DNA from: Chitinophagaceae bacterium
Lineage (GTDB): Bacteria > Bacteroidota > Bacteroidia > Chitinophagales > Chitinophagaceae
Length of the DNA: 8,916 nucleotides
Direction: 5' to 3'
NCBI GenBank assembly: GCA_003509845.1
Contig: DOMR01000036.1
Location: 1-8,916, forward strand
Position numbers and translations under genes: made by a program. Positions 1-6,468 of the stretch are shown piece by piece. The first letter of the stretch is position 1. Each line of letters starts with the position of its first letter. Under the pieces are notes generated by a model, which was not told where the DNA came from, did not search any database, and was given only the letters and a program-made list of their open reading frames with translations.

Positions 1-327
1 TATCACTGGATAGGTAAATTGGGCCCGGTGATGACTGGCAATGATTTGTAAAGCGCCAAGTACATCATCTACTTTTAAAAAGTTAGCATCGGGAAAAATG
101 CGCGTGTCAAAATTTGATTTTACTACAAAATTAAATACGCCACGCTGCATTAATTCTTCAACATATAAGTGGCCATCATTTTGCCCAGTAGTAATAGCAA
201 AAAATAAACTGGTTTCAGGATAAATGAGTCGACGGCTGTCCGTAAGTAAATGAGCAATATGCGCTGGTTTTTTAATAACAGAATTTGTTTTTAGCCAGCC
301 TGCAATATGTTCAATAGTATATGACAA
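1..327 (-). CDS. murF: MurF N-terminal part, probably of the bifunctional MurF-alanine racemase (partial, runs off left edge)
   Basis: Only the first 109 codons are inside the window. The frame is open to base 1 and reads LSYTIEHIAGWLKT at its start. It has the Mur-ligase N-terminal substrate-binding domain pattern: a TDSR motif at residues 29-32, a SLFFA strand at 40-44 and a DGH motif at 51-53. The known enzyme adds D-Ala-D-Ala to UDP-MurNAc-tripeptide in the cytoplasm. In Bacteroidota this domain is often fused to a C-terminal alanine racemase, and the N-terminal wording here resembles that fusion, but the racemase part is off the window, so the fusion is inferred. The start must be TTG at 327-325, because the codon immediately upstream is an in-frame TAG and there is no ATG before residue 66. 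It begins 13 bases after the stop of the TerC gene, so the two are probably co-transcribed. Confidence 0.86.
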   Translation of the reverse strand, partial: MSYTIEHIAGWLKTNSVIKKPAHIAHLLTDSRRLIYPETSLFFAITTGQNDGHLYVEELMQRGVFNFVVKSNFDTRIFPDANFLKVDDVLGALQIIASHHRAQFTYPVI

Positions 328-340
328 CTAAATGATTTGA

Positions 341-1309
341 TTAAATTGAATTATCCTTTAAATCCTTAGGTAGATTTTTTTGCTTATTCGAAAAGATGGA
401 ATACAATATAGAGCCAGTGATAGAAAATAAAATCACTAATAAGGACAATAAAACTTGTGTGTTTTTATCCATCACCATATTGATATAATGCTCCCCTAGC
501 ATTTTTACACCTATAAAGATTAAAACAAGGGCGATTCCTTTTTGCAAATGCTCAAATTCATTAACAGCGCCCCGCAACAAAAAGAATAAGGAGCGCAATC
601 CTAAAATGGCAAAAATATTGGAAGTATATATGACTAAACTATTCATTGAAATCCCCATGACTGCTGGAATGGAATCAAGTGCAAATACAATATCAATAGC
701 TGCAAGTAAAATAACCACCACAAATAAAGTGGTATACACGGGCTTTCCATTTTGGCGAATCATAAACCTCCCATCTCCATCTGAAGTTGTTAGCGGTAAA
801 AAGCTTTTCAAAAATTTATAAATTTTTGATTCATGTGGATCAAATGAGCTCTCCTCATCAGCCACAAACATTTTATACCCCGTATATAATAAAAACACAC
901 CAAAAATATATAATATCCAAGCAAATTGTGCGACGAGGGCTACACCCAATGTTATAAATAAAACTCTGAAGACAATTGCTGCTAAAATTCCAATTAAAAG
1001 CACCCGCGAAAGATGTATTTCTTTCACCTTAAATGCATCAAAAATTAAAATAAAAACAAAAATATTATCAATACTTAAACTCCACTCCATCAAATAGCCG
1101 CTCAAATACTCAAATGCAATTTTTTGTCCTTCTTCAATCCACATAAACACAAAAAAACCGAGCGCTAATAAAACCCATAAAAAGGTTTGGCGCATCGCCT
1201 GGCGAATAGTAATGGTGGTATTTTTTTTACTTAAAAATCCTAAGTCAAGTGTTAAAGCAACTAAAATTACAATTCCGAAAACTGTGTATACAATTTGATC
1301 TGTTGTCAT
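341..1309 (-). CDS. TerC/Alx-family integral membrane protein, probable metal ion exporter
   Basis: A 322-residue polytopic inner-membrane protein with about eight or nine hydrophobic segments (roughly residues 5-25, 42-58, 78-93, 102-122, 126-146, 192-217, 225-246, 257-275 and 286-306). The two acidic family motifs sit inside membrane segments: EWSLSIDN at 75-82 and DIVFALDSIPA at 206-216. The length fits the E. coli Alx type rather than the shorter YjbE type. Family members are linked to manganese export and tellurite resistance, and they may help metal loading of exported enzymes; the substrate here cannot be read from sequence. The start is an ATG with no Shine-Dalgarno sequence. It lies 21 bases after the gldFG stop and 13 bases before murF, in one minus-strand run. 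No yybP-ykoY-like riboswitch fits in the 21-base upstream gap, so it is probably expressed from an upstream promoter. I leave the symbol empty because terC, alx and ygjT are used loosely. Confidence 0.9.
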   Translation of the reverse strand: MTTDQIVYTVFGIVILVALTLDLGFLSKKNTTITIRQAMRQTFLWVLLALGFFVFMWIEEGQKIAFEYLSGYLMEWSLSIDNIFVFILIFDAFKVKEIHLSRVLLIGILAAIVFRVLFITLGVALVAQFAWILYIFGVFLLYTGYKMFVADEESSFDPHESKIYKFLKSFLPLTTSDGDGRFMIRQNGKPVYTTLFVVVILLAAIDIVFALDSIPAVMGISMNSLVIYTSNIFAILGLRSLFFLLRGAVNEFEHLQKGIALVLIFIGVKMLGEHYINMVMDKNTQVLLSLLVILFSITGSILYSIFSNKQKNLPKDLKDNSI

Positions 1310-1330
1310 AAAGTAAAGATAATACTAGAT

Positions 1331-3772
1331 TTACGAAGCCCCAAAACGACGTTGGCGATATTGGGTCCAAAAATAAAAAAATAAGGAAAGTATAACAACA
1401 GGGCCTATCAAAAGCATCCATTGCCAGAAAAGTCGATTCTCGGCCACCTTGGTTTTATCCAATAACCTTAACACAATTCCCTTATTTCTACTGTCAAGCA
1501 ATCCTACAGGCTCATTTAAGTATTGAATTGTATTAACAAAGAAATCACGATTAGCAAATTGGTAGGATTCAAATGGAATCATACCCATAGGTAAAGGGCC
1601 ATTGGACTTATCTACCTTATTTGTAAATAGATCAGCATCTGAAATAAAGATTTGTTTCGCAGGCTTACCCTTGGATAAATAAGCGACGCCTAAATTTTGC
1701 TGAACACTGTCTTTTAATACTTGAGATAACCTGTTTGCAAAAAAAGAATTAAAATTCCCTTCAGATAATACTGCTATTGGAAAATGATGTTGATTAAATT
1801 GCACCATATCCTCCTCCCCTTTCACTGAATTCAATGAGACCTGCGCAGGCGAAGGCAAACTTCGGGAACTTGTATCTGATGCTAACAAAATAGTATGTTT
1901 AACGCCTTTGGACGCTATGGTATCAATACTGGAAGGAAACAAAGCCAATACACGATCCATATTTTGCGCAATAGGATGATTATCATTCCCATTTAAAAAA
2001 GGATAATAGGGCCAGGGCACTCTTTTAATCAATGGAGATCCGTCCCCTTGTGTACCCACCACCAAGGGTAATTTGGCACAGTTTAAATCCTGAATCAAAT
2101 TTGAGTTGATACGAATTCCATACTTAAATAATAAATCATCCAACGCAAGTCCGCGATCAAATGAAACGTAGGACCCATCTGTTTTTTGTAAACTATCATA
2201 CTCGGCAAATAATTTATCAATCGCCCAAATTATGTTTCCGCCACCCATAACATATTGGTCAATTTTTAATTTATCTAGATCGCTAAATGGGATGGTTGGT
2301 TTTACTATAAGTAATGTTTTTATTTTAGTTGCGTCTGGGAATCCTTTACTTAAATCAAATACCGATAAATCATATTGATCCTTTAAAGTTTCTCCGATAT
2401 CATTCACTGTTAAATTAACCGGCTGTCCATTTCCAATTAAGTAGGCAATGGTTGGTACTGTCTTACGATTTAATAAATAGATGGCTTGTATAAATTTATA
2501 TTCTAACAATGCTTCCGCCGCATTTGCACTAGCTTCTTCATCCACTTCTGGTATATCCTTAACAATATTATAAGGTTTAAAATATTTTTTTGAACTGCGT
2601 AAATCAATGGCGTATGGTTTTTGCCCGTCCACTTCCACCAATGCACCTGGAATAATTAACTGATCCACTCTTTTGTCGGCGCCGCCGGTTCCTTGTTGTA
2701 TTCTTTCAATTGGCAACCCTAATTTGGATAAACTGTCATACAAAACATATAAAGCAGTATCGCTGACTGACTGATTAGGGATTTCTAAATTCCATTTAAT
2801 TGAACTTGGATTAATTTGATGCAATTGATCCAATAATGCAATAGCCGCATTGGATATGGTTTTATAATTGGATGGCAAGTCCCCGCCTAAATACAAATGT
2901 ACCGTCACTGGTGTTTGTATTTGACTAATCACCTCAGTAGAACTCTTACTTAAAGTGTACCTTTTTTCCTTGGTTAAATCCAACTGAAAAGGGAATATAT
3001 TACTTAGATAGTTTGTACCGATGATTGCAATTAATAAAAATACATATTTAATTTTTCCTTTTAAATTTTCGATGGTGCCCAATATAAATAATGCTAAAAT
3101 GGAAATAAAGTAAATCATATCGGTCATCTTGATCAACCCCTTGCTCATATTATTATAATGCAATGACAATCCCAATTGCTTTATATAAAAGTCGTAGCCA
3201 TTCGCAAAAAAAGAGACCCTACTTAACCAATCAAAACTTTGTAATAATAAAATAGAAAGAATGATGGAAAGCAATAAAGCGATGGCGCTATTTTTTGTCA
3301 AACTACTCGCAAACACGCCCACTGCCGTATATACGGCACCTAAAAAAAATAGTCCAATATAGCTCCCAAAAGTGGCTCCCCAATCTATTCCCCCAGTTGC
3401 ACTTAAAGCGTCTAAAACAACTGCATAAAAAATGGTGGGGGCAATAGCTGCAATAACAATGAGCAAACTACCCAATAACTTTCCAAGCACCAATTGTAAG
3501 GAAGAAAAAGGCAAGCTATGTAACATTTCATACGTGCCCTGCTTAAACTCGTCAGAAAAACTTCGCATGGTTATGGCGGGCACCAACAATAATAAAAACC
3601 ATGGGGCAAAATCAAAGTATACTTGCAAGCTTGCATAGCCAAAATCAAGTAAATTATAGTTGGGTATCACAAATAACAATAGCCCATTCACTACTAAGTA
3701 AAAGCTAATAATTAAATACCCTGTTAGGCTACTAAAATATTGTGTCCACTCTTTTTTACATATTGACCACAT
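1331..3772 (-). CDS. gldFG: Fused GldF-GldG gliding-motility ABC transporter protein (permease plus auxiliary periplasmic domain)
   Basis: One uninterrupted 813-residue frame covers what are two proteins in Flavobacterium johnsoniae. Residues 1-235 form an ABC-2-type permease like GldF, with about six membrane segments (near 12-36, 52-68, 95-121, 135-157, 162-180 and 218-233) and the cytoplasmic DEFKQGTYE stretch at 74-82 typical of this permease class. A short basic linker (ENLKGKIK, 235-242) leads into a GldG part: a membrane segment at 243-262, the DLTKEKRYTLS motif at 265-275, a long extracytoplasmic domain to about 780, and a final membrane segment at 783-803 followed by basic YRQRRF. 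The charges fit the positive-inside rule with the linker and C-terminus in the cytoplasm. In gliders GldF and GldG work with the ATPase GldA, which is not in this window. The start is ATG at 3772 (MWSICKKEW), a typical permease N-terminus, with no Shine-Dalgarno sequence. It is first in a run with the TerC gene and murF. The exported substrate is unknown. Confidence 0.88.
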   Translation of the reverse strand: MWSICKKEWTQYFSSLTGYLIISFYLVVNGLLLFVIPNYNLLDFGYASLQVYFDFAPWFLLLLVPAITMRSFSDEFKQGTYEMLHSLPFSSLQLVLGKLLGSLLIVIAAIAPTIFYAVVLDALSATGGIDWGATFGSYIGLFFLGAVYTAVGVFASSLTKNSAIALLLSIILSILLLQSFDWLSRVSFFANGYDFYIKQLGLSLHYNNMSKGLIKMTDMIYFISILALFILGTIENLKGKIKYVFLLIAIIGTNYLSNIFPFQLDLTKEKRYTLSKSSTEVISQIQTPVTVHLYLGGDLPSNYKTISNAAIALLDQLHQINPSSIKWNLEIPNQSVSDTALYVLYDSLSKLGLPIERIQQGTGGADKRVDQLIIPGALVEVDGQKPYAIDLRSSKKYFKPYNIVKDIPEVDEEASANAAEALLEYKFIQAIYLLNRKTVPTIAYLIGNGQPVNLTVNDIGETLKDQYDLSVFDLSKGFPDATKIKTLLIVKPTIPFSDLDKLKIDQYVMGGGNIIWAIDKLFAEYDSLQKTDGSYVSFDRGLALDDLLFKYGIRINSNLIQDLNCAKLPLVVGTQGDGSPLIKRVPWPYYPFLNGNDNHPIAQNMDRVLALFPSSIDTIASKGVKHTILLASDTSSRSLPSPAQVSLNSVKGEEDMVQFNQHHFPIAVLSEGNFNSFFANRLSQVLKDSVQQNLGVAYLSKGKPAKQIFISDADLFTNKVDKSNGPLPMGMIPFESYQFANRDFFVNTIQYLNEPVGLLDSRNKGIVLRLLDKTKVAENRLFWQWMLLIGPVVILSLFFYFWTQYRQRRFGAS

Positions 3773-3776
3773 AAGC

Positions 3777-3784
3777 CAAAGCTA
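3777..3784 (-). promoter_or_regulatory. Possible -7 promoter element (TAGCTTTG) just before gldFG
   Basis: On the minus strand TAGCTTTG matches the Bacteroidota -7 consensus TAnnTTTG at all fixed positions and ends four bases before the gldFG ATG. If used, transcription would begin at or very near the ATG, giving a leaderless or almost leaderless message. I see no good TTTG-type -33 element upstream, because that position falls inside the terminator hairpin. This makes the site tentative. Confidence 0.3.
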
Positions 3785-3785
3785 C

Positions 3786-3840
3786 AAAAAAAATAGCCCC
3801 GACCCCTTGCCGAATACTCGGAATTAGGTGGGACTATTTT
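3786..3840 (-). terminator. Rho-independent terminator after iscA, with nested hairpin
   Basis: On the minus strand AAAATAGTCCC (3840-3830) pairs with GGGGCTATTTT (3800-3790) over 11 positions including one G-U. It is followed by a run of eight T on the transcript side (3793-3786), part of which lies inside the stem. The loop contains a second small hairpin, CCGA-GTAT-TCGG (3822-3811). It sits 28 bases after the iscA stop and is the expected end of the isc transcript. Its T-run ends only 13 bases before the gldFG ATG, so it also controls read-through into that gene. Confidence 0.75.
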
Positions 3841-3867
3841 GTATTTCTTTTATTGAATTAAATAGTA

Positions 3868-4224
3868 CTATACTGCGAAACTTTCGCCACAGCCGCAACT
3901 GCGACTTGCATTGGGGTTGTTAAAATAAAAACCCTTGCCATTGAGTCCATCGGAAAACTCTAACTCGGTATTGACTAAATAAAGGAAACTTTTTAAATCA
4001 GTGACTATTTTGATGCCATTATCCTCAAATACCTGGTCCATTGGCTTTACTTCATTATCAAAATCAAGTTTGTAGCTTAACCCTGAACAGCCACCACCTA
4101 CCACACCCACACGTAAAAAATAACTAGCATCGCCCACGACACCGGCATCCTGCATTAACTGCATGACTTTTTCCTTTGCTTTCGCACTTACATAAATGGA
4201 ATTTTCTTGGGCTACTTCACTCAT
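3868..4224 (-). CDS. iscA: IscA-type (HesB/YadR/SufA family) Fe-S cluster assembly carrier
   Basis: A 118-residue A-type carrier protein. It shows the three conserved cysteines of the family, one in GGGCSGLSY (Cys46) and two in the C-terminal SCGCGESF (Cys110 and Cys112), at the usual spacing and total length. Known members bind iron or a [2Fe-2S]/[4Fe-4S] cluster and hand clusters from a scaffold to apo-enzymes in the cytoplasm. I chose the ATG at 4224. An upstream in-frame TTG at 4233 would add three residues, but MSEVAQ is the more natural start and is preceded by an A-rich stretch. The gene follows iscU with a 30-base gap and is the last gene of iscS-iscU-iscA, closed by the hairpin at 3786-3840. 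From sequence alone it could equally be named sufA or erpA; its neighbours favour iscA. Confidence 0.93.
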   Translation of the reverse strand: MSEVAQENSIYVSAKAKEKVMQLMQDAGVVGDASYFLRVGVVGGGCSGLSYKLDFDNEVKPMDQVFEDNGIKIVTDLKSFLYLVNTELEFSDGLNGKGFYFNNPNASRSCGCGESFAV

Positions 4225-4254
4225 TTTTAGCAATTCAACTTTTGCAAAATAAAA

Positions 4255-4671
4255 CTAAACGTGACTTTGTTCAAACACTAATTCTTCCATACCATTTTTT
4301 GAACGGAAATCATTGATGGCTGCTTTAATAGCATCTTCTGCTAAAACGGAGCAATGTATTTTAACTGGAGGTAAATTTAATTCCTCTACTAAATCCATAT
4401 TGTCGATTTTCACAGCCTCATCGATTGTTTTTCCTTTTAACCACTCAGTGGCTAATGAAGAAGAAGCAATAGCTGAACCACAACCGAAAGTTTTGAATTT
4501 TGCATCTGTGATAAGACCAGTTGCTTGATCAACTTCAATTTGTAAACGCATTACGTCACCACATTCTGGTGCACCTACTAGTCCAGTTCCTACACTTTTA
4601 GAAGCTTTATCTAATGTTCCTACATTTTTAGGATTAGAATAATGATCGATTACTTTATCTGAATATGCCAT
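4255..4671 (-). CDS. iscU: IscU Fe-S cluster assembly scaffold protein
   Basis: A 138-residue protein matching IscU along its whole length. The cluster-binding residues are all present: Cys37 and Asp39 in APECGDV, Cys64 in FGCGSAIASS, and His106-Cys107 after the LPPVK motif (residues 100-104). LPPVK is the site recognised by the specialised chaperone HscA in the ISC system, and it is preserved here although no hscA or hscB lies in the window. The protein receives sulfur from IscS and builds [2Fe-2S] clusters in the cytoplasm. Start ATG at 4671, no Shine-Dalgarno sequence. It lies 63 bases downstream of iscS and 30 bases upstream of iscA, so it is probably in one operon. The lack of a SufU-type insertion and the presence of LPPVK argue against the SufU alternative. 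Confidence 0.96.
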   Translation of the reverse strand: MAYSDKVIDHYSNPKNVGTLDKASKSVGTGLVGAPECGDVMRLQIEVDQATGLITDAKFKTFGCGSAIASSSLATEWLKGKTIDEAVKIDNMDLVEELNLPPVKIHCSVLAEDAIKAAINDFRSKNGMEELVFEQSHV

Positions 4672-4734
4672 GGTTGTATTTTTAAATTATTATGTTAGTT
4701 TTTTGTCGAAAAAATTGATCGAATCTTAAAATGG

Positions 4735-5952
4735 TTAATGATGTGCCCATTGAATTGCATCAATGTCAACGCCATCCTTAAACATTTCCCAAAGTGGGCT
4801 CATCTCTCTTAATTTTAAAACAGTTTCTGTTACTGCTTTAATCGTAAAATCAATTTGCTCCTCTGTGGTATTTCTTCCTAATCCAAAACGAAGTGAACTA
4901 TGTGCCAAATCATCCCCAAGTCCTAATGCTTTTAAAACATAACTTGGTTCCAATGAAGCTGAAGTACAAGCTGAACCAGAAGATAAAGCGATGTCCTTAT
5001 TAAAGCCCATCATTAAACCTTCGCCTTCAACGTATTTAAATGAAATATTGCTCACATGCGGTAATCGGTGTGCTGGATTTCCATTTACATATGACTCTTC
5101 AATTTGTGTTAATGCATTTTCTAACTTATCTCTCAATTTTGAAATTCTTTCTGTATCTGCCGCCATATCTAACCTTGCTACCTCACATGCTTTACCAAAT
5201 CCAACAATACCAGGAACATTTAAGGTACCACTACGCATTCCTCTTTCGTGGCCACCGCCATCCATTTGCGCAGTTACTTTTACACGTGGATTTTTACGTC
5301 GCACATATAAAGCGCCCACACCCTTTGGACCATACATTTTATGTGCAGTAAATGCCATAATATCAATACCATCCGCATTTACATCCACTGGAATTTTTCC
5401 TACTGCTTGAACCGCATCTGTGAAAAACAAGGCACCATGCTTTTTAGCAATCGCACTAATTTCTTTCACTGGTTGTATCACCCCTATTTCATTGTTTGCA
5501 TACATGATTGCCACTAAAATAGTGGTTGGTCTCATAGCTGCTTCTAATTGTTTTAAATCAATCAAACCATCAGGTTGTACTTCCAAATACGTCACCTCAG
5601 CCCCTAATTTTTCAAGGTGCTTGCATGTATCTAACACCGCTTTATGCTCTGTCGTACAAGTAATGATGTGATTGCCTTTGGTTGCGTACATTTCAAATAC
5701 CCCTTTAATTCCAAGGTTATCCCCTTCGGTAGCACCTGAAGTAATGATGATTTCCTTAGGATCTGCCCCAATTAATTGGGCGATTTGCTCTCTCGCATAA
5801 TCCACTGCCTCCTCCGCTTGCCATCCAAATGAATGGTTACGACTAGCCGCATTTCCGAAATTTTCGACAAAATAAGGTAACATCGCCTCTAAAACCCTTG
5901 GATCCATGGGCGTAGTTGCGTTATGATCAAGATAAATTGGTAATTTTAACAT
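4735..5952 (-). CDS. iscS: Cysteine desulfurase IscS (group I, PLP-dependent)
   Basis: A 405-residue aminotransferase-fold enzyme that converts L-cysteine to L-alanine and passes the persulfide sulfur to IscU and other acceptors. Visible landmarks are the N-terminal PIYLDHNATTPMDPRV, His103 in TEHK stacking on the cofactor, Asp179 and Gln182 around the PLP, Lys205 in TAHK forming the Schiff base, and the mobile catalytic Cys329 in SSGSACTSASLEPS. The C-terminus ends SPLWEMFKDGVD...QWAHH, very like the gammaproteobacterial IscS tail that contacts IscU. Both ends therefore look like ISC-type IscS rather than NifS or SufS. Start ATG at 5952. It is the first gene of iscS-iscU-iscA. No iscR precedes it; instead the spacer is shared with the divergent mce gene and holds a TACTTTTG promoter element. 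Confidence 0.97.
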   Translation of the reverse strand: MLKLPIYLDHNATTPMDPRVLEAMLPYFVENFGNAASRNHSFGWQAEEAVDYAREQIAQLIGADPKEIIITSGATEGDNLGIKGVFEMYATKGNHIITCTTEHKAVLDTCKHLEKLGAEVTYLEVQPDGLIDLKQLEAAMRPTTILVAIMYANNEIGVIQPVKEISAIAKKHGALFFTDAVQAVGKIPVDVNADGIDIMAFTAHKMYGPKGVGALYVRRKNPRVKVTAQMDGGGHERGMRSGTLNVPGIVGFGKACEVARLDMAADTERISKLRDKLENALTQIEESYVNGNPAHRLPHVSNISFKYVEGEGLMMGFNKDIALSSGSACTSASLEPSYVLKALGLGDDLAHSSLRFGLGRNTTEEQIDFTIKAVTETVLKLREMSPLWEMFKDGVDIDAIQWAHH

Positions 5953-5978
5953 GTTGGAATTTAGTTTTTTCTAAAGCA

Positions 5979-5986
5979 CAAAAGTA
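5979..5986 (-). promoter_or_regulatory. Probable -7 promoter element (TACTTTTG) of the isc operon
   Basis: On the minus strand TACTTTTG matches the Bacteroidota -7 consensus TAnnTTTG fully. It lies 26 bases before the iscS ATG, leaving a leader of about 20 bases. No convincing -33 TTTG is seen about 20 bases upstream. The rest of the 110-base spacer (5953-6062) shows no IscR-like palindrome I could recognise and no clear plus-strand promoter for mce. Confidence 0.5.
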
Positions 5987-6062
5987 ACGCTTAGGGCTTG
6001 ATTTTACTGAATTCGTTCGGTTTTGAGATGAATTTTTTCCCAATTCGTAAAACAAAATAGGC

Positions 6063-6467
6063 ATGAATTTTAAAGTAGAACATATTGGCATCGCAGTAAA
6101 GGATTTAAAAGCAAGCATTTCCTTGTATGAACAATTATTGGGTAGCCCTTGCTACAAAACAGAATCTGTGGCCTCAGAACAGGTGGACACCGCCTTTTTT
6201 TTAAAAGACCATACCAAAATTGAACTTGTGGCAAGCACGGATCCACAAGGGGTCATTGCCAAATTTATTGAAAAAAAGGGGGAAGGTTTACACCATATCG
6301 CATTTGAAGTACCCGATATTATTGGAGAAATGGACCGACTAAAAAATGCTGGATTTACCCTTTTAAATGAGCAACCTAAAAAAGGAGCTGACAATAAATT
6401 GGTTTGCTTTATCCACCCAAAAAATTGCAACGGGGTATTAATTGAATTGTGCCAATCAACAGATTAA
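6063..6467 (+). CDS. mce: Methylmalonyl-CoA epimerase (VOC superfamily)
   Basis: A 134-residue protein made of two vicinal-oxygen-chelate half-domains. The family opening FKVEHIGIAVKDL gives the first metal ligand His7. GEGLHHIAFEV at 73-83 gives the second-domain histidine (His77 or His78), and the C-terminal GVLIELCQ gives Glu128; Glu54 in TKIELV is the likely fourth ligand. Length and motifs match methylmalonyl-CoA epimerase, which interconverts the (R) and (S) forms so that the B12-dependent mutase can link propionyl-CoA and succinyl-CoA. It is the only plus-strand gene here. It is divergent from iscS (110-base spacer) and convergent with rnc, with one base between the two stop codons and no terminator between them. 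The mutase genes are not in the window. Another VOC enzyme is possible but less likely. Confidence 0.92.
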   Translation: MNFKVEHIGIAVKDLKASISLYEQLLGSPCYKTESVASEQVDTAFFLKDHTKIELVASTDPQGVIAKFIEKKGEGLHHIAFEVPDIIGEMDRLKNAGFTLLNEQPKKGADNKLVCFIHPKNCNGVLIELCQSTD

Positions 6468-6468
6468 T

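Noticed and set aside
41..223. Plus-strand 60-codon frame at the left edge
   Set aside because: It is antisense to the MurF N-terminal domain, which has clear family motifs.
1310..1330. Manganese-type (yybP-ykoY) riboswitch before the TerC gene
   Set aside because: Such leaders are common before terC-like genes, but only 21 bases separate this gene from gldFG, too short for one.
4225..4233. Upstream TTG start for iscA
   Set aside because: It adds only three residues; the ATG at 4224 gives the usual N-terminus and a stronger start codon.
4699..4714. Six-base A-T inverted repeat between iscS and iscU (TTTTTT-GTCG-AAAAAA)
   Set aside because: A pure A-T stem is too weak for a terminator and is likely by chance in this AT-rich spacer.
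4991..5410. Long plus-strand open frames inside iscS (also 5040-5351 and 5420-5671)
   Set aside because: They lie antisense to a fully convincing iscS, have no recognisable domain and reflect codon bias of the opposite strand.
5927..6118. Minus-strand 63-codon frame across the iscS-mce spacer
   Set aside because: It overlaps the starts of both iscS and mce, shows no domain, and would cover the probable isc promoter.
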